From Actinomycetota bacterium (GTDB taxonomy: Bacteria; Actinomycetota; Acidimicrobiia; Acidimicrobiales; UBA8592): DNA of 20,809 nucleotides. The notes under the pieces were generated by a model. That model ran no database searches and was not told where the DNA came from. It saw only the letters and a program-made list of their open reading frames with translations. The position numbers and the translations under genes are program-made. The stretch is from contig PAYW01000039.1 of assembly GCA_002715425.1 (NCBI GenBank), positions 1 through 20,809 on the forward strand. The letters run 5' to 3'. This document shows, one piece after another, positions 1 through 6,553 of the stretch; position 1 is the stretch's first letter; the number at the start of each line of letters is the position of its first letter.

Positions 1-978
1 AGTGGTTTAGGGATGCTTGTTGTTCTAATGTATTTCCCCGGAGGATTGATATCCCTTTTACATAACGCACGCGACACAATGCTTACATGGATGGCAAATA
101 AAACAGATTGGTCACCTTCCTATAAAGGGCAATCAGATGCAATCTGGACACGTACCCCAGATAAGAGACACAGAAAACAGGACCGGCCGGCGTTGGAGAC
201 ATCAAATGTGTCAGTTCGTTTTGGCGGTCGACTAGCTGTATCAAATGTTTCAGTTAATGTGCAACAAGGAGAGATCGTCGGACTCATCGGCACAAATGGG
301 GCTGGCAAAACCACATTAATGAATGCTATTTCAGGTTTCGTTCCATCCGAAGGTGAAATTACACTCCACGGAACTTCGATACACAATCGTGCAAGCCATA
401 CTCGCGCAAGACAAGGCATTGGACGAGCCTTCCAAAATGCGAAACTCTTCGGAAGCCTTACCGCACGTGAAACAATTATGACAGCGCTTGAAGCCCGTGA
501 ACGATCACTCCTACTGCCGTCAATGCTTGGAGTTCCTCCATCACCATTTGTAGAACGAAAAAAGAAAGCCGAGGCCGAAGAGATCATTCACTACCTTGGG
601 TTAGGAAGATATGCGGACCAGCTTATCTCCGAACTATCTACTGGGACGAGACGGATCGTGGAACTTGGATCACTAATCGCACTCGACACCCAATTAATGC
701 TTCTTGACGAACCCACTGCTGGAGTAGCGCAAAAAGAAACCGAAGCTTTTGGTCCTCTTATCCGAGCTATACAGAAAGAACTAGGGAGCTCTATTCTTCT
801 TATTGAGCATGATATGCCTATGGTGATGTCGATTAGTGACAGAATATATTGTCTCGAATCAGGGTCGGTTATTGCCGAAGGTTTACCTGAGACCGTCCGG
901 AATGATCCGAATGTTATCGCTTCATATCTCGGGACCGATGAACGTGCTATTCAGCGAAGTGGCGATGGATCAGCGTAA
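1..978 (+). CDS. Branched-chain amino acid-type ABC transporter, fused permease/ATP-binding protein (C-terminal part, 5' end outside window)
   Basis: This gene supplies the ATPase that drives uptake of an amino acid-like or other small organic substrate (LivG/BraF type). The frame is open to the left edge. The first residues visible (SGLGMLVVLMYFPGGL) resemble the C-terminal end of a LivM permease, so I read it as a permease-ATPase fusion entering from the left rather than an ATPase starting at the ATG at 13. Counting from that ATG, a linker of about 35 residues precedes the ABC domain. Walker A is GTNGAGKT at 93-100, the Q-loop is near Q141, the signature LSTGTRR is at 208-214, Walker B LMLLDEP at 228-234, and the switch histidine is H266 in LIEHD. 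All catalytic motifs are intact. The signature has T where G or Q is more usual. The gene converges on a substrate-binding lipoprotein that is its likely partner. ATPase assignment is firm; the fusion is inference from a short stretch; the substrate is unknown. Confidence 0.88.
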   Translation, partial: SGLGMLVVLMYFPGGLISLLHNARDTMLTWMANKTDWSPSYKGQSDAIWTRTPDKRHRKQDRPALETSNVSVRFGGRLAVSNVSVNVQQGEIVGLIGTNGAGKTTLMNAISGFVPSEGEITLHGTSIHNRASHTRARQGIGRAFQNAKLFGSLTARETIMTALEARERSLLLPSMLGVPPSPFVERKKKAEAEEIIHYLGLGRYADQLISELSTGTRRIVELGSLIALDTQLMLLDEPTAGVAQKETEAFGPLIRAIQKELGSSILLIEHDMPMVMSISDRIYCLESGSVIAEGLPETVRNDPNVIASYLGTDERAIQRSGDGSA

Positions 979-1037
979 CTTTTGATCCCAAAAACCACTG
1001 TTACTGGGATTAATTTCTATTCCGCATAAAAATAGTT

Positions 1038-1061
1038 GAGGGGCAGCTTTCGCCGCCCCTC
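1038..1061. terminator. Hairpin terminator shared by convergent genes
   Basis: A 10-base-pair inverted repeat (GAGGGGCAGC / GCCGCCCCTC, one A-C mismatch) encloses a TTTC loop. On the plus strand it is followed by an AT-rich stretch containing TTTTT. On the minus strand it is followed by ACTATTTTT. It lies between two convergent genes, so it probably terminates both transcripts. A weaker repeat (ATCCCA / TGGGAT, about 984-1010) precedes it and may assist plus-strand termination. Confidence 0.75.
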
Positions 1062-1080
1062 ACTTAACTTAATTTTTGAT

Positions 1081-2637
1081 TTAGTTTTCGATTTTAAACC
1101 ATTCACCCGTAACAGGTATCCAACAGTTAACTGGAGCAGGGCATCCATTGAATGTTCCATCAGCTCCCTTTTGAATACTTCTTGATGCAAGTGTAAATTC
1201 TACAGCTTGCATTTGCGTTGAAAAGTAATTCTTACCAGGGCCGAAAGCACCTTCTCCATTGGAACGGAAGGCCTGAGGTCCAGAAAGCTGACGCAATGCC
1301 TCAGCGAAAGAATCTCTCGTCGGGTTAACCCCAGCATTTTCAAGAGCTTCTTTAATCAAATACTGCATAGTGCACTCACCAGGTGCATAGTCTGAATTGA
1401 GAAGTTCTCCGTCAGCTGTTTCCAATCCAACCTCACCAGATGGTGCTCCTTTATCGCTCTTACCTTCAAAGATTGGGAAATGATCTATCCATTCTTGACG
1501 GCATTGCGCTTCGAAAGCATCATCGTCTCCAACTCCACCATCTGGACTTGCATAAGAGTCATATGACGTAACACAGATAGCTCCTTCTGCTGCTGGATCA
1601 GTTCGGCTTGCTCCAAATGGTGTGCAATTCGAAGATGCAGAATCAAGTATTGTCCGGTCCCAGGATGGTTGTAATTTTCCAACTTCTCCCCAGAATCCGG
1701 TGGCATATATAAACGGTAGAATAACGAACACATGATCTACACTTTCAGCAGTAAACTGTGCGACTGCGGCTGCGCCTTCTGCGTTGGCTGCAGCGTTATC
1801 ACCGCTTAGTGTGTTGACTGTAATCGTGGTCGTTGAATATCCAGCTCCTTCAAGAATACTTACTGCTGACTCCCCAGCTGCTGCGATTGGAGGGTTCGTT
1901 GAGTCTAAGATACCTACTTTAGAACCAGCTGGAATTAGGCCTTGATCCACTATCAGTTGAGCTCCTGCTTCTCCAGCGATTTCGGATGGAGGATTCAGCG
2001 AGAACAAACGATTTGGTGCTGCATCAATCATTGCTTGTGATGCAACTTCCCCGTAGAAGAAGGTCGTGTCATTATCTTCAGTAAAACATGGAATAAATGC
2101 CTGACTGAAACCAGATGCATTAATAGCCATGAACACTTGCTCGTCAAGCACTGCTTCTGTACAGGATTGTTCCATTGTCGCTGGGCTTAGAGGGTCCCAT
2201 GTGATTTGTACCCCTTCAACCATTCTTCCGTTAATACCACCGGCAGCATTCCACTCATCAAAATACTTTGTAAAACGTTCAGATAGATGATCTGTATCAA
2301 GTGCTGCAGGAAGCGGATACCCGATATCTATCAGCCCCTGTAAGTCGGAAACAATGACACCTATTTTGATGGTGTCTTCCGTAATTCCAACATCTGATGC
2401 CGTTCGTTCTTCCTCAGCTGGAGCTTCTTCCTCAGCTGGAGCTTCTTCCTCAGCTGGAGCTTCCTCTTCAGCTGGAGCTTCTTCCTCAGCTGGAGCTTCT
2501 TCCTCAGCAGCAGTTGAAGAAGCCGAAGACTCTTCGGTTGAGCTGGCACTCGAACCATCGTCATCATCCCCGCAACTTGCGACAACTAAAACAAAACTCA
2601 ATAAGACAGCTAGAAGCTGTAGTAATCGTTTATTCAT
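1081..2637 (-). CDS. ABC transporter substrate-binding lipoprotein, LivK-like (periplasmic binding protein type 1 fold)
   Basis: Extracellular, lipid-anchored receptor for an ABC importer. The ATG at 2637 is preferred over the ATG 10 codons upstream because a strong purine-rich ribosome site (AAAAGGGGGGG) precedes it and a clean signal peptide starts there. The signal has n-region MNKR, a hydrophobic core of about 15 residues and the lipobox VASC with the lipidated cysteine at residue 22. After the cysteine comes GDDDDGSS, then a very acidic linker made of a six-residue EEEAPA repeat. The receptor domain begins near TIKIGVIVSDLQG and runs to the end, as in Peripla_BP_6/LivK proteins. It contains the typical phrase YFDEWNAAGGINGR and several cysteines that could pair outside the cell. 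The length of 518 residues is long for LivK but normal for actinobacterial lipoproteins with linkers. It converges with the ABC permease/ATPase gene, its probable partner. The ligand cannot be read from sequence. Confidence 0.9.
   Translation of the reverse strand: MNKRLLQLLAVLLSFVLVVASCGDDDDGSSASSTEESSASSTAAEEEAPAEEEAPAEEEAPAEEEAPAEEEAPAEEERTASDVGITEDTIKIGVIVSDLQGLIDIGYPLPAALDTDHLSERFTKYFDEWNAAGGINGRMVEGVQITWDPLSPATMEQSCTEAVLDEQVFMAINASGFSQAFIPCFTEDNDTTFFYGEVASQAMIDAAPNRLFSLNPPSEIAGEAGAQLIVDQGLIPAGSKVGILDSTNPPIAAAGESAVSILEGAGYSTTTITVNTLSGDNAAANAEGAAAVAQFTAESVDHVFVILPFIYATGFWGEVGKLQPSWDRTILDSASSNCTPFGASRTDPAAEGAICVTSYDSYASPDGGVGDDDAFEAQCRQEWIDHFPIFEGKSDKGAPSGEVGLETADGELLNSDYAPGECTMQYLIKEALENAGVNPTRDSFAEALRQLSGPQAFRSNGEGAFGPGKNYFSTQMQAVEFTLASRSIQKGADGTFNGCPAPVNCWIPVTGEWFKIEN
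2408..2515 (-). repeat. 18-bp tandem repeat encoding an acidic EEEAPA linker
   Basis: There are five good copies and one degenerate copy of an 18-base unit (plus strand TCTTCCTCAGCTGGAGCT), starting at 2408, 2426, 2444, 2462, 2480 and 2498. Units 1-3 and 5 are identical; the fourth differs slightly and the sixth decays into GCAGCAGTT. On the coding strand each unit encodes six residues of the acidic Ala/Pro/Glu linker between the lipidated cysteine and the receptor domain. Near-identity at the DNA level points to recent slippage or recombination. Copy number could change without breaking the frame. Confidence 0.95.
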
Positions 2638-2639
2638 TT

Positions 2640-2650
2640 CCCCCCCTTTT
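2640..2650 (-). promoter_or_regulatory. Ribosome binding site of the substrate-binding lipoprotein gene, with a seven-G run
   Basis: On the minus strand AAAAGGGGGGG lies two bases before the ATG at 2637. An AAGGGG core would leave the usual spacing of about five bases. It decides the start codon, because the longer reading from 2667 has no such site. The seven-G homopolymer is itself unusual for this position. Confidence 0.7.
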
Positions 2651-2668
2651 GGCGAAACAACTAACAAA

Positions 2669-2684
2669 TTAATAGAACTATTAA
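2669..2684. promoter_or_regulatory. Candidate operator: TTAATAG-AA-CTATTAA inverted repeat
   Basis: A perfect seven-base inverted repeat with a two-base spacer lies 32 bases upstream of the lipoprotein start, in the 212-base gap before the MFS gene. The position fits an operator overlapping the promoter or early leader. A second, looser repeat (GTAAAA 2723-2728 / TTTTAC 2738-2743) lies further up. No protein partner can be named from sequence; the repeat is seen, the function is inferred. Confidence 0.4.
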
Positions 2685-2849
2685 AATGCGATACCTGCAG
2701 ATTAGTGTCCTGAACTCAAAAGGTAAAATATTGCCTGTTTTACTTCGGTTTATGAAATCGCCGAAAAGTTTTTAAATTGACTTTCCACCATCAAAATCTC
2801 AAACGGACATAGCAATACGATTGATACCTATTTGTTTGATCAGGAAAAC

Positions 2850-4256
2850 CTACCTTCCGTTATGGGTTACCTTCTCGACAAAAGAAAAACTAGCGAAAAG
2901 AATGGTTTGAACTAGATAGCAACCTATTCCCATAAGCCAAGTTATTTGTAGGCCATCTAAAACCTCATTGGAAGATCGATCAGGATTACCAATTATTGTA
3001 AAGGCAAGGGCAACACCTAAAGCTAAAGAAAGCTGGAAAATAGTTGTCCTTCCTGCTCCGGCCATTGCGAATTGGTCTCGGGGAACATCTTTCATAGTCG
3101 CTCCAATGATTTGGGCAAAACCTAAGCCAGCCGCAATTCCAATAAGGAGGCCAGGTAGTAAAACGCCTTTAAAAAAATCCGGCTCCAGTCCTGTCCAAAA
3201 TAAATGGCAAAGTAGCCCCCCTACTCCACAAAGTCCACCAACAGTAAGTAGCGGCCCATTTCCTACTCGTTCTGCCATCTTCCCTGCAGGTGGAGAAATG
3301 ATGGCACAAAGCATCGGCCCTGGAGCTATAGCAAAACCGGTCTTTAACACAGACCACTCCCAGACTCCCTGAAGAAAGGTAGGAAGGGAAATAAGCCATG
3401 AAAAAAAAGCAACGATAAAGAAAACTGTGCCGATACTACCAATTCTAAAAGAACGTATCTGAAACAATTTAAGATCAAATAAAGGCGCAGAATGCTTACG
3501 AGATCTAACTACAAACGCAAATACTAGGACAGCAGCAATTAGGAAAGTTATAAGTAGGCTTAGAGATCCCCAGCCCCAATTATTTCCTTGAGTTATCGCG
3601 AAGATAGCTGTACCAACACCAATTGACGCAAGCGGGACACCTAATAGATCTACTCGTGTGGATGCGGCGGCACTAGTACTTTCTTCAACCCACCGAGGAC
3701 CAAATACCAGAACTAGGGCTGCCACGGGAACATTAATAAAAAACACTGCCTGCCAATCAAAAGCGTCAACAAGTAACGCTCCCACTGTCGGCCCAAGTGC
3801 AGCGGCAAGTCCACCTGTTGCCCCCCAGATACCAATAGCTGTTTGTATACGAGTTGGCGGAAAAGCCGCAAGAAGAAGTGCGAGTCCAGCCGGGTATTGC
3901 ATCGCCCCACCGATTGCTTGGAACACTCGTACCGCAATGAGGAAGTTTGCCGAGGGAGATAACGCTGCCGCAAATGAAGCTATGCAGAAGATGAACAACC
4001 CACTAAAGAATAATTTCTTTCTTCCGTAACGGTCAGCGAGCCATCCAGAAACCAAGAGAAGTGATGCCACCCCGATGGTGTATGCATTAACCACCCATGA
4101 CAGTTTTGTTTCTGATGCTTCTGGAAAACCAGCTCGTAATTGTGGCAACGCTAATGAGATAATCGATGTCTCAATTGCGATCATGAAAGAAGCCACGGAA
4201 GCTATAGCTAATGTAAGCCAAGCTTTTCGGGGAACAAACGTGGTTTCTGCATCCAT
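2850..4256 (-). CDS. MFS drug/metabolite:proton antiporter, 14-helix DHA2 (EmrB/QacA-like) family
   Basis: Integral membrane transporter, most likely a proton-coupled exporter of hydrophobic compounds. The start at 4256 is chosen because GGGAGGG at 4262-4268 sits five bases upstream on the minus strand; the ATG at 4286 has no ribosome site. The protein is 468 residues. The first helix ends in IETSIISLALPQL, matching the DHA2 pattern D-x-TIVNVALP with Glu for Asp. Motif A is GWLADRYGRKK at residues 71-81. A motif-C-like stretch ALGPTVGALL is followed by WQAVFFINVPV, which is characteristic of 14-helix exporters. The remaining hydrophobic segments are consistent with 14 helices, though 468 residues is at the short end. 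It is divergent from an SDR/MFS pair, with a palindrome in the shared promoter region that could coordinate them. The exported substrate is unknown. Confidence 0.88.
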   Translation of the reverse strand: MDAETTFVPRKAWLTLAIASVASFMIAIETSIISLALPQLRAGFPEASETKLSWVVNAYTIGVASLLLVSGWLADRYGRKKLFFSGLFIFCIASFAAALSPSANFLIAVRVFQAIGGAMQYPAGLALLLAAFPPTRIQTAIGIWGATGGLAAALGPTVGALLVDAFDWQAVFFINVPVAALVLVFGPRWVEESTSAAASTRVDLLGVPLASIGVGTAIFAITQGNNWGWGSLSLLITFLIAAVLVFAFVVRSRKHSAPLFDLKLFQIRSFRIGSIGTVFFIVAFFSWLISLPTFLQGVWEWSVLKTGFAIAPGPMLCAIISPPAGKMAERVGNGPLLTVGGLCGVGGLLCHLFWTGLEPDFFKGVLLPGLLIGIAAGLGFAQIIGATMKDVPRDQFAMAGAGRTTIFQLSLALGVALAFTIIGNPDRSSNEVLDGLQITWLMGIGCYLVQTILFASFSFVEKVTHNGR

Positions 4257-4261
4257 CAAAA

Positions 4262-4268
4262 CCCTCCC
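4262..4268 (-). promoter_or_regulatory. Shine-Dalgarno site deciding the MFS start
   Basis: GGGAGGG on the minus strand, five bases (TTTTG) before the ATG at 4256. It supports the shorter reading over the ATG ten codons upstream. Confidence 0.75.
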
Positions 4269-4355
4269 GGTTTCTGAATAGTCCATTTAAGCTAAGCTTT
4301 CGGTTCGCTAGGCCACCATACACCTTCTCAGTTACGAATTCGCCTTATGGAAATT

Positions 4356-4369
4356 AGGTTCTCGAACCT
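4356..4369. promoter_or_regulatory. Candidate operator: AGGTTC-TC-GAACCT in a divergent promoter region
   Basis: A perfect six-base inverted repeat with a two-base spacer lies in the 177-base gap between the divergent MFS exporter (start 4256) and SDR (start 4434). A further half-site GGTTC at 4377-4381 follows eight bases later. Its place between divergent transporter and oxidoreductase genes suits a TetR- or MarR-type regulator, but no regulator gene is in the window. The repeat is seen; its role is inferred. Confidence 0.4.
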
Positions 4370-4433
4370 TCCTGCGGGTTCATGTTTAATGTTTCTAAGG
4401 TCAAAGGCTCTATTTGCTTATAGGATCTTTCAA

Positions 4434-5213
4434 ATGGGTCCATTAGGCGAATTAAGCAGATCAATTAAAGGAAAAGTCGCTATCGTCACTGGGGCAGCCA
4501 GCGGAATGGGCCGAGCAACGGCTCATCTATTCTCCGATGAAGGCGCTTTGGTTGCTTTGTGCGATGTTAATCAAACGGGACTTGAGCAAACATTTAACGA
4601 GATCAAAGATTCAGGAGGAACAGCAAAAAGATATGTCGTTGATCTTCAGAGGCGAGAAGCTGCGTCCGAACTAGTCGATCAAGTTCGATCTGATTTAGGG
4701 CCTATAGATATTTTGGTTAATAATGCCGGCATTAGCCTAGGAGGACCAATTGATAGCCCAAATTTCGAAGATCTATGGGAAGCTACTTTTACTGTGAACC
4801 TTGATGCTCAGATGCGTCTAATACGAGCCTGTCTTGATGACCTCCGTCGGGACCAGCAAGGAAGAGTTGTGAACATTGCTAGCACCGAAGGGCTCGGCGG
4901 TTCTGCTGGAATTAGTCCTTATACGGCTTCTAAGCACGGTGTAGTTGGTTTAACCAAAGCATTAGCTGTTGAGCTTGGACCATCGGGTGTAACAATAAAT
5001 GCGGTCTGCCCAGGTCCAATACACACGGGGATGACTAAGAAAATACCTTCAGAATCTAAAGAAACCTTTGCTCGACGTAAAACAGCTCTTCGACGGTTTG
5101 GAGACCCGGAAGAAGTCGCCCACATAACGCTATCTCTTGTTTTGCCTGCTGCTTCATATATCACTGGCGCTGCGATACCTGTTGATGGCGGTTTATTCGC
5201 ACGGAATAATTGA
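4434..5213 (+). CDS. Short-chain dehydrogenase/reductase (SDR), classical type
   Basis: NAD(P)-dependent oxidoreductase acting on a hydroxyl or keto group of an unknown small molecule. The start at 4434 is preferred because AGGA at 4422-4425 lies eight bases upstream and the 259-residue product then matches the family's usual 250-260. The open frame extends upstream to an ATG at 4347, but those 29 residues resemble nothing in SDRs and would cover the candidate operator. Motifs: TGAASGMG at 19-26 (nucleotide binding), NNAG at 96-99, Asn122, Ser150, and YTASK with Tyr163 and Lys167. The C-terminus SYITGAAIPVDGG is the classical SDR ending. The acidic residue in LCDVN at the end of the second strand suggests NAD(H) rather than NADP(H). 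An MFS gene follows after 12 bases, so the two are probably cotranscribed. Confidence 0.92.
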   Translation: MGPLGELSRSIKGKVAIVTGAASGMGRATAHLFSDEGALVALCDVNQTGLEQTFNEIKDSGGTAKRYVVDLQRREAASELVDQVRSDLGPIDILVNNAGISLGGPIDSPNFEDLWEATFTVNLDAQMRLIRACLDDLRRDQQGRVVNIASTEGLGGSAGISPYTASKHGVVGLTKALAVELGPSGVTINAVCPGPIHTGMTKKIPSESKETFARRKTALRRFGDPEEVAHITLSLVLPAASYITGAAIPVDGGLFARNN

Positions 5214-5225
5214 TTCGATTAGCTC

Positions 5226-6479
5226 ATGGCAATAGAGAATACTGACGAGATTTCTCTTCTTCAGCAGCGCACTCTGAGAACCCTAGTAGCTGGATTAATA
5301 CCTGCTGGGGCTGGAATGACTGCTGCGTATTCGGCTGCTGCTGTGCTTGGTGAAGAGTTAACGAACTCTGAAACGCTCGGGGGACTTGCTGCAGCCAGTG
5401 CAACGGTGGGGTCGGCATTTGCCACCTTATGGCTGGCGCGCCTGATGGTAACTTATGGGAGGCGCCCAGGGCTTTTAATGGGGTACGTAACTGCATCAGT
5501 TGGCTCGCTCATCGCAATGATTGCAGCTCTTACAAGCTTGTATCTTCTCTTGATTCCAGGTCTTCTTGGGGTCGGCGTAGGAAGCGCTTCTAGCTTAGCG
5601 GCACGTTTTGCAGCAGCAGATCTCGCCTCCCCTGAACACAGGGCACGAGCTATCGGAACTTTAGTTTGGTCTTCTACAATTGGTGCAGTCTTAGGACCAA
5701 CGGTCGGTTTCGGCCCTGCTAAAAGGCTTGCAAAGTTCATCAGTATTCCTGAATTAGCAGGCCCATATCTAATCTCTGCCATACTTTTCGCAATCTCTGC
5801 AACAATCATCCACCTGTGGTTACGTCCTGACCCTCTTGTCGTCTCAGGCGGATTAGGTACTTCAAAAAAAGAGCGGGGATTTAAAGAGGCGCTCACATCT
5901 ATCGCAGGGTCTTCAATCGGGAAGCTCGCTGTAGCCTCGATGGCTACAGGCCACATTGTCATGGTAGGTGTGATGACAATGACTCCGTTACATATGAACG
6001 ATGGAGGGCATGAATTAGAGATCATCGGGTTCGTAATTTCACTTCATATTATAGGAATGTACGCAGCGGCTCCTGCCATAGGTTGGCTCGTAGACCGCGT
6101 CACAGCTGGTCCTATTTTGGCAACAGGTGGAGTCATGTTATTTATCGGTTCGGAAATGGCATCACACACTGAACCAAGCGAAAGCGCTGGAGTTTTTATC
6201 GGACTATTCCTAATAGGTTTAGGTTGGAGTTGTGGGCTTATCGCTTCTTCTGCTCTACTCACAAATGAATTTGAGGGATCCATCCGAGTCAGAGTTCAGG
6301 GATTAGCAGATACCATCATGTCTGCTTCTGGTGGAGCTGCCGGCTTAGGGTCAGGATTAATGGTTTCAATGACGGATTACAAAACCCTCTGCCATTACGT
6401 AGCCTTCATCGGCTTAGTCCCCGTATTAGGCTTCCTACTTCTTATTTTCCGCACGTACAAAATACGAAATGCTAAATAG
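5226..6479 (+). CDS. MFS transporter, 12-helix type
   Basis: Membrane transporter of 417 residues with hydrophobic segments consistent with 12 helices. The loop after helix 2, ARLMVTYGRRPGLLMG (residues 71-86), is a degenerate motif A that keeps GRR but lacks the usual acidic residue. The helix 4-5 region (AADLASPEHRARAIGTLVWSS, about 129-149, followed by GAVLGPTVG) is typical of the superfamily. The central loop (about 197-215) is polar, as expected between the two six-helix halves. The ATG at 5226 lies 12 bases after the upstream SDR stop and has no clear ribosome site, so translation may be coupled to that gene. Direction of transport and substrate cannot be deduced. With the SDR it may form a modify-and-transport unit, which is inference. 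Confidence 0.85.
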   Translation: MAIENTDEISLLQQRTLRTLVAGLIPAGAGMTAAYSAAAVLGEELTNSETLGGLAAASATVGSAFATLWLARLMVTYGRRPGLLMGYVTASVGSLIAMIAALTSLYLLLIPGLLGVGVGSASSLAARFAAADLASPEHRARAIGTLVWSSTIGAVLGPTVGFGPAKRLAKFISIPELAGPYLISAILFAISATIIHLWLRPDPLVVSGGLGTSKKERGFKEALTSIAGSSIGKLAVASMATGHIVMVGVMTMTPLHMNDGGHELEIIGFVISLHIIGMYAAAPAIGWLVDRVTAGPILATGGVMLFIGSEMASHTEPSESAGVFIGLFLIGLGWSCGLIASSALLTNEFEGSIRVRVQGLADTIMSASGGAAGLGSGLMVSMTDYKTLCHYVAFIGLVPVLGFLLLIFRTYKIRNAK

Positions 6480-6500
6480 GCAAAAATTGATCATACGCCG

Positions 6501-6548
6501 CCGTTAGCTTCCATAATTTCTCGTATTTCGATTAACGGTTCTATGGAA
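6501..6548. repeat. Two interleaved inverted repeats between convergent genes (pseudoknot-like order)
   Basis: CCGTTA (6501-6506) pairs with TAACGG (6533-6538), and TTCCATA (6509-6515) pairs with TATGGAA (6542-6548). The order is A-B-A'-B', which would give an H-type pseudoknot or two mutually exclusive hairpins in RNA from either strand. It lies in the 74-base gap between the convergent MFS (+) and kinase (-) genes. It could be an unusual 3'-end signal or chance pairing; there is no T-run after it. Confidence 0.4.
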
Positions 6549-6553
6549 AGAAA

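Noticed and set aside
2638..2667. Longer start for the receptor lipoprotein at 2667
   Set aside because: It would place ten polar residues before the signal peptide and include the strong ribosome site inside the coding region.
2354..2713. Plus-strand open frame of 119 codons over the receptor lipoprotein N-terminus
   Set aside because: Its Ser/Ala/Gly-rich product is the antisense reading of the 18-base repeat, and the minus strand has a ribosome site, signal peptide and known domain.
4335..4342. Palindrome CGAATTCG in the divergent promoter region
   Set aside because: Eight-base palindromes are frequent by chance; the longer repeat nearby is a better operator candidate.
4347..4433. Upstream extension of the first SDR
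   Set aside because: The extra 29 residues have no SDR similarity, no ribosome site precedes them, and they overlap the candidate operator.
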